Positions 8,901-17,660 of a DNA stretch of 48,786 nt are shown piece by piece (within the stretch, counting starts at the first letter, position 1; every line of letters begins with the position of its first letter). Both the position numbers and the translations under genes were made by a program. This DNA comes from Phycisphaerae bacterium (lineage in GTDB: Bacteria; Planctomycetota; Phycisphaerae; Phycisphaerales; SM1A02), in assembly GCA_002711415.1 (NCBI GenBank), contig PARI01000011.1, positions 141,972 to 190,757 of the forward strand, in the 5' to 3' direction. The notes beneath the pieces are model-generated. The model saw only the letters and a program-made list of their open reading frames with translations, had not been told where the DNA came from and did no database searches.

Positions 8901-11606
8901 TCAGTCACGCTGCTTGAGGATGATCGCGTTGATGGCCTCGTGCCTCGCACGGTGCTGATCACGGTCAGGCTCCAGCAGCATCAGCGCCTCGATGTGGAGG
9001 CGGGCGGTCTCGAACTGCCCGGCCTCGATCGCGATCGCGGCGGCGAGTTCCCTTGTGGACGGATCGTATGGATCCATGCGGACGCCTCGGGTGACCGACT
9101 CGAGTGCGGCCGTGTGATCACCGGCCTTCCTGTGGATCCTCGCAATCGCCAGGGCGTAGGAGTTGTCCTTCTCAGAAAGCAGGTCCAGGTGTTCCAGGTG
9201 ATCGATCGCCTGCTCGTCTTCACCCTGCTCCATGTAGTACCTCGCCAGTGCGCGGCGAGGGAACGGATCAACGGGTCTGGCCACCATGTACTGCAGAAGC
9301 AGCTGCACCTGCTCGTCGCTGGATGGGATGGCATCACCGACCTCCCTCTGCACTCTCATGCGAAGCAGGTCGGGATGAGCCGGATGTTCAAGGAGCCAGC
9401 CTTCGAGATCCTCGTCGGGAACGAATACGGGCACCCTTTGCAGTGGCGGCCAGTCACCGGCAAGCGGGAAGTCCCCCTGTCCGACATCGGGAATGCCGAC
9501 TCCGGAGACCAGTTGCTCGGCGATCGAGTCGAGCCGCTGCTGCCTGAGTACGGCCATCTGCGCGGCCAGTTCGGGCTCGCGCTGCCTGATGATGTCGGTG
9601 AAGTCCTCCAGCGGCGGCTGCGGATCCAATCCCCACTCGGCCACCTGTTCGCCGGCCCAGGCCTGGAACTGTCGGAAGAACTCGTCCCGGTCGATGCCGA
9701 GCACCTCGGGAAACGCCTCCGACTCGGATCGTCCCTGCATGTAGTGTTCCATGAGGCGGATCATGGCGCTCTTGCCGAATCGCTCGTCCATGAACTCGAC
9801 CATCCAGTGACCCTGTGCATAGGCCTTGGATCGATCACCGGGAAGTTTCGGACGGACGAACGCCCAGTTGATCTGGTCAAAGTCGAACAGGGTGCCCTGC
9901 TTCCATGACCGGGCGAGCACGAGTGACGTCTCGTAGGCACGGGGGACGAACTCCATGCTGACGGCCGCGGCCTCGGTCAGCCAGTGCGGGATCCTGTTAT
10001 TGGTCTGGCTCAGTGTGATCGTGTGGGTGTACTCGTGCCTGAGCACCTTCAACCAGTCGAAGAGACCGAGGTGCTTGTTCATCGGTCCCTCGCGCGGCAC
10101 CTCGATCGCGATCAAGGGCCCCGTGCAGGCGGCGATCGTGTGGACGCTGGGCATTCCCGTGATGCGGACCGCGAAGAACTGGTGGTCCGGCATCAGCTCG
10201 ATGATGGTCGGACGGTCCGGCTCATGCTGGAATCGATCGCTGACGATCTCGTGCATCCGCTCGAGGGGTTCTCCCATCATCCTCGCGACGACCTCGTCAG
10301 CACCGGGTCGATACCGGATATGGAAGTGCTCGGTTTCGATCTGGCCGAACTCCATGAGTGACTCGAGCAGGAAGAGACTGTTGGCGACTCGCTTGTTGAA
10401 CGGATCGAACTCGGCGACATCGCGAAGGATGCCCATCGCTCTGGAATCCTCACCGGTCTGCATGTGCAGCAGCCCGAGCTCGATCCTCGGCTCGCTCAGG
10501 TTCGGGTTCCGGTCGATCGCCTCCTCGAGCACGGCTGATGCCTGCTCGTACTGTCGATCGAGGGAGAGGAACCTGCCGAGGGCGACATGGCCGTCGGGAG
10601 AACCGGGCGACAGTGTCTCCAACAGGTCCAGGTGTTCCTGCATTGCAACCTCGTCGTACATGAGCGCGTCGGCCACGGCCTGGAGGATGACGGGCTCTGT
10701 CATGGCGGGCCATCGCCGGTGCAGTCGATCAAGCACGGGTTCGGCGGATTCGGGATCGCCCTCGATCAGCATCGTCTCGGCCTCGAGCAGGTCGGCGAGT
10801 GGGTGGTCGGGGTTGATCCGGCGAAGCGCCGTCACGGCACGACGAGCCGAGTCGAAATCGAAGATGGTTGCAGCGACCAGGCCCAACTCGTACCACGCCT
10901 CGCTGCAGCGGGGATTCATCGCGAGCACCTCGTGCAGCGCCTCGATAGCTGCGGGCAGGTTGTACTTGGCTCGAAGCAGGCGCCCCTCCATCAGGTTCGC
11001 CTCCCAGCAGAGGGTGTCGGCCGCAGTGGCATTGGAGAGTTCCTGCATCATCTGCTGGTAGATCCGCGGCGACTGGCCCGAGAGGTCTCCCCGGATCGCG
11101 AGCAGCTTGACCGCATCGACCATGTCGGCGGCCGTGTCGTACTCGCGATCGGAGAGCCTGCGAGTGATCATCGACGCCTGCGATCTGGCCTGCTCGTTCA
11201 TGCCCGACCGATGCATCGCGATGGTCCGGATGCGAGTCGATCGGGGATCATCGGACTCGCCCGCCAGGCGGATCGCCTCGTCAAAACGGCCAAGGCGGAG
11301 CGCGTTCTCTGCTCGAAGCACCGTCGGCACCGTCGGATCGTCGAACACCGGATCGTCCAAGTCCCACAGCATCAGCGCCGCGCGAGCCCGGCGAACCGGA
11401 TCGACCAGGTCCCGGCCATCCCATGCACCGAGCCGGATCCTCAGATCACGAAGCTCGTCCGGATCAAGCCACCGTGAATCAAGCGCGGCGGAGGCCACCT
11501 TGCCATGGACTGGTGCGATGGGGACCAGCGGTCCCTGGTCCTGCGCCGTCACCGTGGCGACGGGTGACAGGAGGAGAAGCAGCAGGATGTGGTTCGGCCT
11601 GATCAT
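8901..11606 (-). CDS. Exported TPR protein with HExxH peptidase-like domain
   Basis: A 901-residue protein. The signal peptide MIRPNHILLLLLLSPVATVTA starts at ATG 11606; the frame also reaches 11630, which only adds a charged leader. Tetratricopeptide-like helical repeats fill most of the N-terminal half (about 90-420) and the last 150 residues. Between them is a gluzincin-type module: HEYTH at about residues 524-528, then LTEAAAVSMEF 21 residues on, supplying the third zinc-ligand Glu. This resembles the peptidase-MA-like domain found beside TPRs in planctomycetes and other bacteria. It probably acts in the periplasm; substrate unknown. A weak GATAAT -10 candidate lies about 35 bases upstream. 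It is the longest gene of the exported cluster. Confidence 0.83.
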   Translation of the reverse strand: MIRPNHILLLLLLSPVATVTAQDQGPLVPIAPVHGKVASAALDSRWLDPDELRDLRIRLGAWDGRDLVDPVRRARAALMLWDLDDPVFDDPTVPTVLRAENALRLGRFDEAIRLAGESDDPRSTRIRTIAMHRSGMNEQARSQASMITRRLSDREYDTAADMVDAVKLLAIRGDLSGQSPRIYQQMMQELSNATAADTLCWEANLMEGRLLRAKYNLPAAIEALHEVLAMNPRCSEAWYELGLVAATIFDFDSARRAVTALRRINPDHPLADLLEAETMLIEGDPESAEPVLDRLHRRWPAMTEPVILQAVADALMYDEVAMQEHLDLLETLSPGSPDGHVALGRFLSLDRQYEQASAVLEEAIDRNPNLSEPRIELGLLHMQTGEDSRAMGILRDVAEFDPFNKRVANSLFLLESLMEFGQIETEHFHIRYRPGADEVVARMMGEPLERMHEIVSDRFQHEPDRPTIIELMPDHQFFAVRITGMPSVHTIAACTGPLIAIEVPREGPMNKHLGLFDWLKVLRHEYTHTITLSQTNNRIPHWLTEAAAVSMEFVPRAYETSLVLARSWKQGTLFDFDQINWAFVRPKLPGDRSKAYAQGHWMVEFMDERFGKSAMIRLMEHYMQGRSESEAFPEVLGIDRDEFFRQFQAWAGEQVAEWGLDPQPPLEDFTDIIRQREPELAAQMAVLRQQRLDSIAEQLVSGVGIPDVGQGDFPLAGDWPPLQRVPVFVPDEDLEGWLLEHPAHPDLLRMRVQREVGDAIPSSDEQVQLLLQYMVARPVDPFPRRALARYYMEQGEDEQAIDHLEHLDLLSEKDNSYALAIARIHRKAGDHTAALESVTRGVRMDPYDPSTRELAAAIAIEAGQFETARLHIEALMLLEPDRDQHRARHEAINAIILKQRD

Positions 11607-11694
11607 CACTGGTTCCGGTCGACGAGACACTTCATTATTGATTATCGGCGCGCCGGGAACGCCTGGACAGCCCGGTTTCGGATCAAGTGCATGT

Positions 11695-12537
11695 TCATTT
11701 CTTCAGGGGTCTCACGTCGAGGGTCCACTGGTCCGATGCGGGTGTGCTGATCTCGAGGAGGGCGATCTCCTCGGTGGCCAGCGTCCTGTCCAGTACGACG
11801 TTTCGAAGCATGGCGGTCTTGCGGTCACCGTTGGACATCAGCATGTCGATCCCGATCGGGGCAAGCGTCTTCCGGTCATAGTGGATGTCGATGCGTTCGG
11901 TGTCCTCGGCCATGGAGGTACCGACCCTGGGAACCAGCCGAAGGGAATGGATGTCCTTCAACCGCTTCAGCAACGGGTGATCCGGGGCGGGCGCGAACCC
12001 GGCCTCGAATCGTGCCAGGACCTCCGCCCGAGGTTGGCCGATCGGGATGGGTATGGGGCCCTCGCCGATCTTCAATGGATCCAGCGTGCTGCCATCCTCG
12101 ACGAGCTGTCTCTTGATCATCTGCTTGTGCGCATGGTCAAGCTGGATGAGCCAGCCGTCCCTGTAGATATACGCCTGCTTCTCCTTGTGACCTCGACCAC
12201 CGGGAAGAATGACCTCCTCGAAGACGAAGGCGAACCGCCTGTCTCCATCGGGCTTCTGCTGGAGAACGACGCGACCGATCCGGGTCTCGGCCTCGTCCAG
12301 CAGCGAGTCATGCACGCGATAGGTGAGGTCGCCATGGAGCGACTTCAGCGAAGCCCCGGATTTCTCAAGCCGATCCAGCAGGCGGTTGACCGAGACGGGC
12401 TCCTGGTCGTTCGTGGCATCTACGGAAGCGGGCGGTACTTCCTGGGCAGGCGGGGTCGCCTGGATGCACGTGAACAGGATCAATGGCAGAATCAGGGTGG
12501 TCATGGGTTCGTCTGGTGCAGGATTCCTCGTACTCAT
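11695..12537 (-). CDS. Exported LolA-like lipoprotein-carrier fold protein
   Basis: About 280 residues with an N-terminal signal peptide (MTTLILPLILFTCIQA). Two starts fit: ATG 12537, which places a short polar stretch before the hydrophobic core, or ATG 12504 at the core itself. After a Pro/Ala linker, the mature part has the alternating beta-strand pattern of the LolA/LolB-like family (LKSLHGDLTYRVHD, RFAFVFEEVIL, YIYRDGWLIQLDHAHKQMIK). It is probably periplasmic, binding a lipid or lipoprotein, but no residue proves the substrate, and proteins of this type in planctomycetes often have unknown jobs. It lies 88 bases upstream of the TPR/HExxH gene on the same strand and is divergent from the RidA gene by 48 bases. 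Confidence 0.72.
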   Translation of the reverse strand: MSTRNPAPDEPMTTLILPLILFTCIQATPPAQEVPPASVDATNDQEPVSVNRLLDRLEKSGASLKSLHGDLTYRVHDSLLDEAETRIGRVVLQQKPDGDRRFAFVFEEVILPGGRGHKEKQAYIYRDGWLIQLDHAHKQMIKRQLVEDGSTLDPLKIGEGPIPIPIGQPRAEVLARFEAGFAPAPDHPLLKRLKDIHSLRLVPRVGTSMAEDTERIDIHYDRKTLAPIGIDMLMSNGDRKTAMLRNVVLDRTLATEEIALLEISTPASDQWTLDVRPLKK

Positions 12538-12585
12538 GTGATCATAGCCACCATGCGGGAAACTTCCCCGGATCAAGGAGCCAAC

Positions 12586-12984
12586 ATGCAGATCGTGCAG
12601 GCAGGAAACGGCGTGAGACGACTCGATACCGGCAGCCAGTGGGAGAAGAGGATGGGCTACAGCCGAGCCGTCGAGGCTGGCGGCATGATCTGGATCGCCG
12701 GGTGCATCGGCATCGAGACCGATGGCTCCATGTCCGATTCACTCAGCAGGCAGTCCACGCGATGTCTCGAGAGGATCGAGGAGGCGCTGTCGGCGATGGA
12801 TGCCTCTCTGGAAAGCCTGGTGAAGATCCGGATCTACACGACGTGCATCGACCGGTGGCCGGAGATCGCCGAGGCGATCGAACCGCGGTTGCGCGACTGT
12901 CGTCCGGCCAACGTGCTTCTGGGAGTCGATGCGCTGGCCGATGGCGCGCACGTGGAGATCGAGGCCGAGGCGTTCAAGGCCTGA
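12586..12984 (+). CDS. RidA/YjgF/YER057c family protein (non-canonical active site)
   Basis: A 132-residue protein of the Rid family; canonical RidA hydrolyses reactive enamine/imine intermediates released by PLP dehydratases. The start at ATG 12586 is set by AAGGAG five bases upstream; a long open frame continues far upstream but is a shadow of the opposite strand. Family features are MIWIAGCIGIETDG, the SLVKIRIYTT strand and GAHVEIEAEAF at the end. At the position of the catalytic Arg of E. coli RidA (PAR), the sequence reads PAN, so this member probably lacks the canonical deaminase activity and belongs to another Rid subgroup. The serine racemase-like gene 8 kb away makes a link to PLP chemistry conceivable, but it is not adjacent. 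Confidence 0.85.
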   Translation: MQIVQAGNGVRRLDTGSQWEKRMGYSRAVEAGGMIWIAGCIGIETDGSMSDSLSRQSTRCLERIEEALSAMDASLESLVKIRIYTTCIDRWPEIAEAIEPRLRDCRPANVLLGVDALADGAHVEIEAEAFKA

Positions 12985-13010
12985 AGCCGAGTTGATCGCG
13001 TAATGAAAGA

Positions 13011-13035
13011 GCCCCCATGGTGTCCGCATGGGGGC
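13011..13035. terminator. Hairpin between convergent rid and ribBA genes
   Basis: A perfect 9-bp stem, GCCCCCATG (13011-13019) with CATGGGGGC (13027-13035), and a 7-base loop. There is no T-run on the plus side. On the minus side the stem is followed by TCTTTCATT, so it may terminate ribBA. A second, weaker stem TTCGTG/CACGAA is at 13105-13120. Confidence 0.45.
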
Positions 13036-13146
13036 AGAACCCTAACTTCTCAGCAAGGAGGAAGAGAGAGAATTCACCATCACTACGTGGCGGTTTCAGA
13101 TGTGTTCGTGAAATCACGAATTGAATCAAGATCGCCATCAACGGGA

Positions 13147-14361
13147 TCAGTCGTCCGTTGATATCGGAACATGCTCCGTGATCTCGAGGCCGAATCCACT
13201 CAAACCGGGCAACGGGCGCGGCCGGTTCGAGATCAGCTTCAGCTTGGTCAGTCCAAGATCGTTCAGGATCTGGCTGCCGATACCGAACTCGCGATGACCC
13301 ATCGGCTGCACGCGTCCACCAACTCCGTCGATGCGGGTCAGGTCCGGTGCGTTGACGTCGTCGCCGGCGGGCCGCTGGATCTGGAGCAACTTGGACGCGA
13401 GGTCGTTGCCGCTTCCCTCCGGCCGGAGATAAACCAGGACACCGGCGCCCTGCTCCTGGATCATCCGCATGGAGGATCTAAGCAGGTTCATCCCATGCTC
13501 GTCCTGCTGACCGTCGTGCCGGACACCAAAGACATCACCAAGCAGATCGCGACGGTGCATGCGCGTGAGGACGGGTTCCTCGATCCGGACCGGGTTGCCG
13601 TTGGCGTCGATCCGACCGATGTCACCCACGGTCAACGCGATGTGCGGCTGCGGATCGATCGAGCTCTGCCACGCATGCAGCGTGAAATCGCCTTCGGATG
13701 TCGTGATCACGGTGCCCTCGATCGGGTCGAGCCTTTTCACGAGGCTCTCCTGTTCAAGCCGGAACTCGATCACCTGCTCGACCGAGCACATCTTGAGTTC
13801 ATGCTCGACGCAGATCTGTTCCAACTCGGGCATGCGAGCCATCTCACCGTCCTCGCGAACAACCTCGATCAGGAGCGCGGCGGCCTTCATGCCGGCCAGA
13901 CGGACCAGGTCGACCGACCCCTCGGTCTGGCCGGTTCGGACCAGGACCCCGCCATCGCGGGCACGGAGTGGATTGATGTGTCCGGGTCGCACGAAGTCGT
14001 CAGGCGACGAGGACTCATCGATCATCAACTTGATGGTCTTGACACGGTCCGACGCGGAGATGCCCGTTGAGACACCGTGCCTGGGATGCCCGTCGACGCT
14101 CACCGTGAAGGGTGTGCCGCGAAGACTCGTGTTCACGGCGGCCTGTGGCACCAGGTCGAGTCGCTCGCAGTCCTCGCTCGTCATCGAGACGCACAGGTAG
14201 CCACCACCGACCCGGGTCATGAAATTGATGATCTCGGGAGTCACCTTCTCGGCGGCGCAGATGAAGTCGCCCTCGTTCTCACGCTGCTCGTCATCGACCA
14301 GGACGACGATACGGCCCTGGCGAAGCTCCTCGAGAATTTCGGGTATGGGTGAGAGTGGCAT
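13147..14361 (-). CDS. ribBA: RibBA: dihydroxybutanone phosphate synthase with degenerate GTP cyclohydrolase II domain
   Basis: Two-domain riboflavin protein of 404 residues. The N-terminal RibB domain (about 1-205) keeps its active-site segments ([33 protein letters not shown]) and should make 3,4-dihydroxy-2-butanone 4-phosphate. The C-terminal RibA-like domain has lost the zinc cysteines: where GTP cyclohydrolase II has HSEC-x2-GD-x2-GS-x2-C-x-C, this protein has [20 protein letters not shown], and the RQEGRGIGL segment reads RPEGSGNDL. Cyclohydrolase activity is therefore unlikely, leaving a one-activity enzyme like that reported for H. pylori RibBA. I chose the start at MPLSPIPEI; the frame continues to ATG 14397 and beyond without clear ribosome sites. 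No other rib gene is visible. Confidence 0.9.
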   Translation of the reverse strand: MPLSPIPEILEELRQGRIVVLVDDEQRENEGDFICAAEKVTPEIINFMTRVGGGYLCVSMTSEDCERLDLVPQAAVNTSLRGTPFTVSVDGHPRHGVSTGISASDRVKTIKLMIDESSSPDDFVRPGHINPLRARDGGVLVRTGQTEGSVDLVRLAGMKAAALLIEVVREDGEMARMPELEQICVEHELKMCSVEQVIEFRLEQESLVKRLDPIEGTVITTSEGDFTLHAWQSSIDPQPHIALTVGDIGRIDANGNPVRIEEPVLTRMHRRDLLGDVFGVRHDGQQDEHGMNLLRSSMRMIQEQGAGVLVYLRPEGSGNDLASKLLQIQRPAGDDVNAPDLTRIDGVGGRVQPMGHREFGIGSQILNDLGLTKLKLISNRPRPLPGLSGFGLEITEHVPISTDD

Positions 14362-14433
14362 GAGACCCGGAATTGTAACAGGACGGGACGATGACATCCC
14401 GACGGAGGGCCGTGGAGGATGTACCATCCCCAC

Positions 14434-15591
14434 ATGGCTTCACGAAAAGAGCAGGAAAGACACGAACGCTGGTTGCTGGAACTGACCTCGCTGCCCACGG
14501 CGGCAGGATGCGAGCAGCGCGTCAGGCAGTGGATCAATGGCTGGATCCATGCACGCAGGGCGCACCTGAAGCTGGACGAAGACAGGCACGGGAACATGCT
14601 GATCCGCACCAGGCGATCATCAAAGAAGCCGATGATCCTCTTCACAGCGCACCTGGATCACCCGGCGTTCGTGGTCCGTCGCGTGATCGATGACTCACAC
14701 GTCGAACTGGAGTTCAGGGGAGGTGTGAGAAACCCGTACTTCATCGATGCGAAGATTCACCTGTTCGACCAGGATGATGCGAGGATCAACGCGACGATCA
14801 CGGAGACCGACTTCGAGGCCAAACCGTTCAAGCGTTTCGTCGCCAGGACGAGCCGGAGTACGCGGACGCTCCAGCCCGAGGATGTCGGTCGATGGGCCCT
14901 GGCATCGACACGGATCCGGTCTGGAAAGCTGCATGCCCACGCGTGCGACGACCTGGCCGCGGTCGCAGCAGCACTGGCCGCCTACGAACGGCTCTACAAG
15001 CGACCGGAATGCCGCAACGTCGGGCTCTTCTTCACGGTCGCCGAGGAGATCGGATTGCTCGGGGCCATCGGTGCGGCAAGAACACGCTCGGTACCGAAGT
15101 CCGCCCGCCTGATCTGCCTGGAGAACTCCCGGAGCTTCCAGGAAAGCCCGATCGGTGGCGGCCCGATCCTCAGGGTGGGCGATGCGATGACATGCTTCAG
15201 CCCGGACCTGACCAACAGGATCGGGGCGGTCATGAAGAAGCATGCTGCCAAGAACCCCGACTATGCCTGGCAGCGGAAGCTCATGCCCGGTGGCCAGTGC
15301 GAAGCGACTGCCTTCGCCGCCTATGGATACCAGTCGACGTGCCTGTGCCTTCCCCTGGGCAACTACCACAACATGGCCGACCTGGCGGGGGTCGAGGCGG
15401 GTGCCAAGCGCGCCTCGGCCGGACACGAGATCATCTCGGTCAGTGATTTCCACGGACTGGTCACGATGCTGGAGGTCTGTGGGCGGCAACTGGATTCATT
15501 GCCGCCGGACGGACTGAAGCGGAGCCTGGACAAGCTCTGGAATCAGCGCAAGCGGTACGCGACACCTGATGGGGCCGATGCCAGGCGGTAA
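14434..15591 (+). CDS. M42-type metallopeptidase (deblocking aminopeptidase/glucanase family)
   Basis: A 385-residue protein with the layout of M42/M20 di-metal aminopeptidases. Candidate metal ligands are His in FTAHLDH, Asp in HAHACDD, Glu in VAEEIG (catalytic Glu-Glu pair), Glu/Asp in CLENSR and His in LGNYHN near the C-terminus. The middle part (about 75-165) corresponds to the lid or PDZ-like domain of the family. Motifs are somewhat divergent (HAHACDD instead of the usual DNR), so the substrate is uncertain. Start: ATG 14434 (MASRKEQ); an earlier ATG at 14419 adds five residues and sits directly on the GGAGG site. No signal peptide. It is divergent from ribBA and 35 bases upstream of argS. 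Confidence 0.8.
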   Translation: MASRKEQERHERWLLELTSLPTAAGCEQRVRQWINGWIHARRAHLKLDEDRHGNMLIRTRRSSKKPMILFTAHLDHPAFVVRRVIDDSHVELEFRGGVRNPYFIDAKIHLFDQDDARINATITETDFEAKPFKRFVARTSRSTRTLQPEDVGRWALASTRIRSGKLHAHACDDLAAVAAALAAYERLYKRPECRNVGLFFTVAEEIGLLGAIGAARTRSVPKSARLICLENSRSFQESPIGGGPILRVGDAMTCFSPDLTNRIGAVMKKHAAKNPDYAWQRKLMPGGQCEATAFAAYGYQSTCLCLPLGNYHNMADLAGVEAGAKRASAGHEIISVSDFHGLVTMLEVCGRQLDSLPPDGLKRSLDKLWNQRKRYATPDGADARR

Positions 15592-15626
15592 TATGCCGAC
15601 GTGTTCCAACCAACGGAAACGAACCC

Positions 15627-17480
15627 ATGACGAGCCAGGGCATCCAGGAAACCAGTGAACCGGCACTGATCATCGACCAGCTGCTGCGAACCGCGTTCGC
15701 ATCGGTCCTTGACGCCCCGGCCGCGGAATGCGACCCGGTCGTCCGATCGAGCCAGAACCCGGAACACGGTGACTACCAGGCCAACGGCGCGATGGCGATG
15801 GCGAAGAAGCGCGGCATGAATCCGAGGGAGCTCGCCGAGCAGGTGATCCGATGCGCCGACCTATCCGAGATCGCGGAGAAGGCGGAAGTCGCCGGGCCTG
15901 GATTCATCAACATCACGCTTCATGGCCGGACGCTGGCGCACCTGTTGGACACGTTCGGATCCTCGGACCTCGGGATCGACGCGCCGGCACACGATCACCC
16001 GATCGCGATCGACCTGTGCGGCGTGAACATCGCCAAGCAGATGCACGTCGGACACCTTCGAGCAACGATCATCGGGGACACGCTGGCGCGTATATTCGAA
16101 CGACTCGGATGGAAGGTCCACAGGGAGAACCACCTCGGCGACTGGGGACTCCCGATCGCGATGACGCTCTCCAGGCTGAAGACCGACGGGATCGAGCTCG
16201 ACTCGATCACGCTGGAGGATCTCAATGCGGCGTACAGGGATGCTCAGCTTTCGGGCAGGGATGATCGAGCCGGGCTCGAGGCGGCCCGGAGGTTCGAGTG
16301 CGGACCACACCGGATCGCCGAGCTGCAGGTGCAGCATGACAGCGCTCAGGAGGAGATCGACCGCGCCAAGCAGACGCTGATCGCACTGCAGGCGTCCGAT
16401 GCCGGTGTCGTCTCCGACTGGAAGAAGATCATCGACTGCACGATGCGGGAGGTGTACGACGCATGCACCACGCTGAACACGAAGATCGGTCCCGAGGCCT
16501 CCCGCGGGGAATCCTTCTACAGGGACAAGCTCTCGGGCGTGGTGGACGAGTTCGTGCAGAAGGGACTGGCTCGCGAAGATGACGGCGCGATCGTCGTCGA
16601 CTTCGAGGATCGCGAGCGACCGATGCTGATCCGCAAGTCAGATGGTGGATATCTCTATGCGACCACCGATCTGGCCGCGCTGTTCTACAGGATCCAGGAA
16701 CTCGGTTCCGAACGGGTGATCTATGTCGTCGACGCGCGGCAGCGGGACCACTTCAAGGACGTGTTCGATTCGATCAGGCTCATCGGCTGGGACGTCCTGC
16801 CCGATGGAACCCGGTCGAAGATGATCCATCTTCCCTTCGGAGCCGTCCTCGGCCCGGACAAGAAGCCGCTGAAAACCCGTTCTGGGGAGAACTTCACGCT
16901 CGAGCAACTGTTGCAGGAGGCGATCGACCGTGGCACCGGCGAGGTCAGGACAAGGGCGGAGGATCCGAATTCGCCGACCCACCAGTTCGACGAGGAACAG
17001 GTGCGGAGGATCGGCCAGGCCGTCGGCATCGCGGCGATCAAGTACGCCGATCTCTCCAGCGACGTGGTTCGTGACTACGTCTTCGACCTGGATCGAATGG
17101 TGGCCTTCGAGGGCAACACCGGACCATACATCCAGTATGCACATGCGCGGATCTGCTCGATCCTCGAGAAGGCCGGGGCCGGGGCGCTCGAGGGTGCGAC
17201 GTTCGAGATCGCCGAGCCACAGGAACGACAGCTCGCCCTGCGGATACTCGAGTACCCGAGGATCGTGCAGGAAGTCGCCGAGAGCCTTGAACCGCACCGG
17301 CTGTGCACCTATCTCTATGCGGTCGCCAACGACTTCAGCAGCTTCTACCAGGCGTGCCCGGTGCTGAAGGCGGCGGATGAGGCAACCCGGAGTTCACGGT
17401 TGAAGTTCTGTGATCTGGTGAGGCGCCTGCTTTCAGACGGCCTGGACCTGCTCGGCATTGAAGCGCCGGAGCGAATGTGA
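15627..17480 (+). CDS. argS: Arginyl-tRNA synthetase
   Basis: Class I aminoacyl-tRNA synthetase, 617 residues. The N-terminal Arg-S additional domain (about 1-115) is followed by the catalytic fold with HVGH at about 140-143 (GVNIAKQMHVGHLR) and the ArgRS substitute for KMSKS, KTRSG (DKKPLKTRSGENF). The C-terminal DALR anticodon-binding helical domain begins near YIQYAHARICSILEKAG. A helical insertion around residues 230-265 (AQEEIDRAKQTL) lies inside the catalytic domain. It follows the M42 peptidase gene by 35 bases and may share its transcript. Its TGA directly abuts the stop of the convergent Feo-associated gene with no spacer. Confidence 0.97.
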   Translation: MTSQGIQETSEPALIIDQLLRTAFASVLDAPAAECDPVVRSSQNPEHGDYQANGAMAMAKKRGMNPRELAEQVIRCADLSEIAEKAEVAGPGFINITLHGRTLAHLLDTFGSSDLGIDAPAHDHPIAIDLCGVNIAKQMHVGHLRATIIGDTLARIFERLGWKVHRENHLGDWGLPIAMTLSRLKTDGIELDSITLEDLNAAYRDAQLSGRDDRAGLEAARRFECGPHRIAELQVQHDSAQEEIDRAKQTLIALQASDAGVVSDWKKIIDCTMREVYDACTTLNTKIGPEASRGESFYRDKLSGVVDEFVQKGLAREDDGAIVVDFEDRERPMLIRKSDGGYLYATTDLAALFYRIQELGSERVIYVVDARQRDHFKDVFDSIRLIGWDVLPDGTRSKMIHLPFGAVLGPDKKPLKTRSGENFTLEQLLQEAIDRGTGEVRTRAEDPNSPTHQFDEEQVRRIGQAVGIAAIKYADLSSDVVRDYVFDLDRMVAFEGNTGPYIQYAHARICSILEKAGAGALEGATFEIAEPQERQLALRILEYPRIVQEVAESLEPHRLCTYLYAVANDFSSFYQACPVLKAADEATRSSRLKFCDLVRRLLSDGLDLLGIEAPERM

Positions 17481-17660
17481 TCAGGACTTGTCCCTCACGG
17501 ACGTTCCCTCGATCGTGAGCTTGGCGCCTCGCGGCCTGGCTGGCGGCGGGCTGCAGCTTCCACGTACACCCTTGCGTCGGATGACCGGACGAAGCAGCAT
17601 GAACAGGCCACCAAGCGCGATGACGGAGACGACCCAGAACTCCCAGTCGGACACCGGCAT
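17481..17660 (-). CDS. Small single-pass membrane protein of the feo operon
   Basis: A 59-residue protein whose ATG overlaps the feoB stop in a TGATG junction, so translation should be coupled. One membrane helix (WEFWVVSVIALGGLFMLL, about 6-24) is followed by a basic cytoplasmic tail with a single Cys and several prolines. Its size and place match the small FeoB-associated membrane proteins often encoded last in feo operons, but it lacks the several cysteines typical of the Cys-rich FeoB-associated family, so I leave it unnamed. It may help FeoB assembly or regulation; that is inferred only from position. Confidence 0.7.
   Translation of the reverse strand: MPVSDWEFWVVSVIALGGLFMLLRPVIRRKGVRGSCSPPPARPRGAKLTIEGTSVRDKS

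Noticed and set aside
11107..12585. A very long plus-strand open frame leading into the Rid gene
   Set aside because: It lies opposite the LolA-like and TPR genes and shows no family; only the last 132 codons, behind AAGGAG, are real.
13055..13146. A gene behind the AAGGAGGA sequence
   Set aside because: The next start codon (GTG 13087) is too far away and gives a 25-codon frame of no known type.
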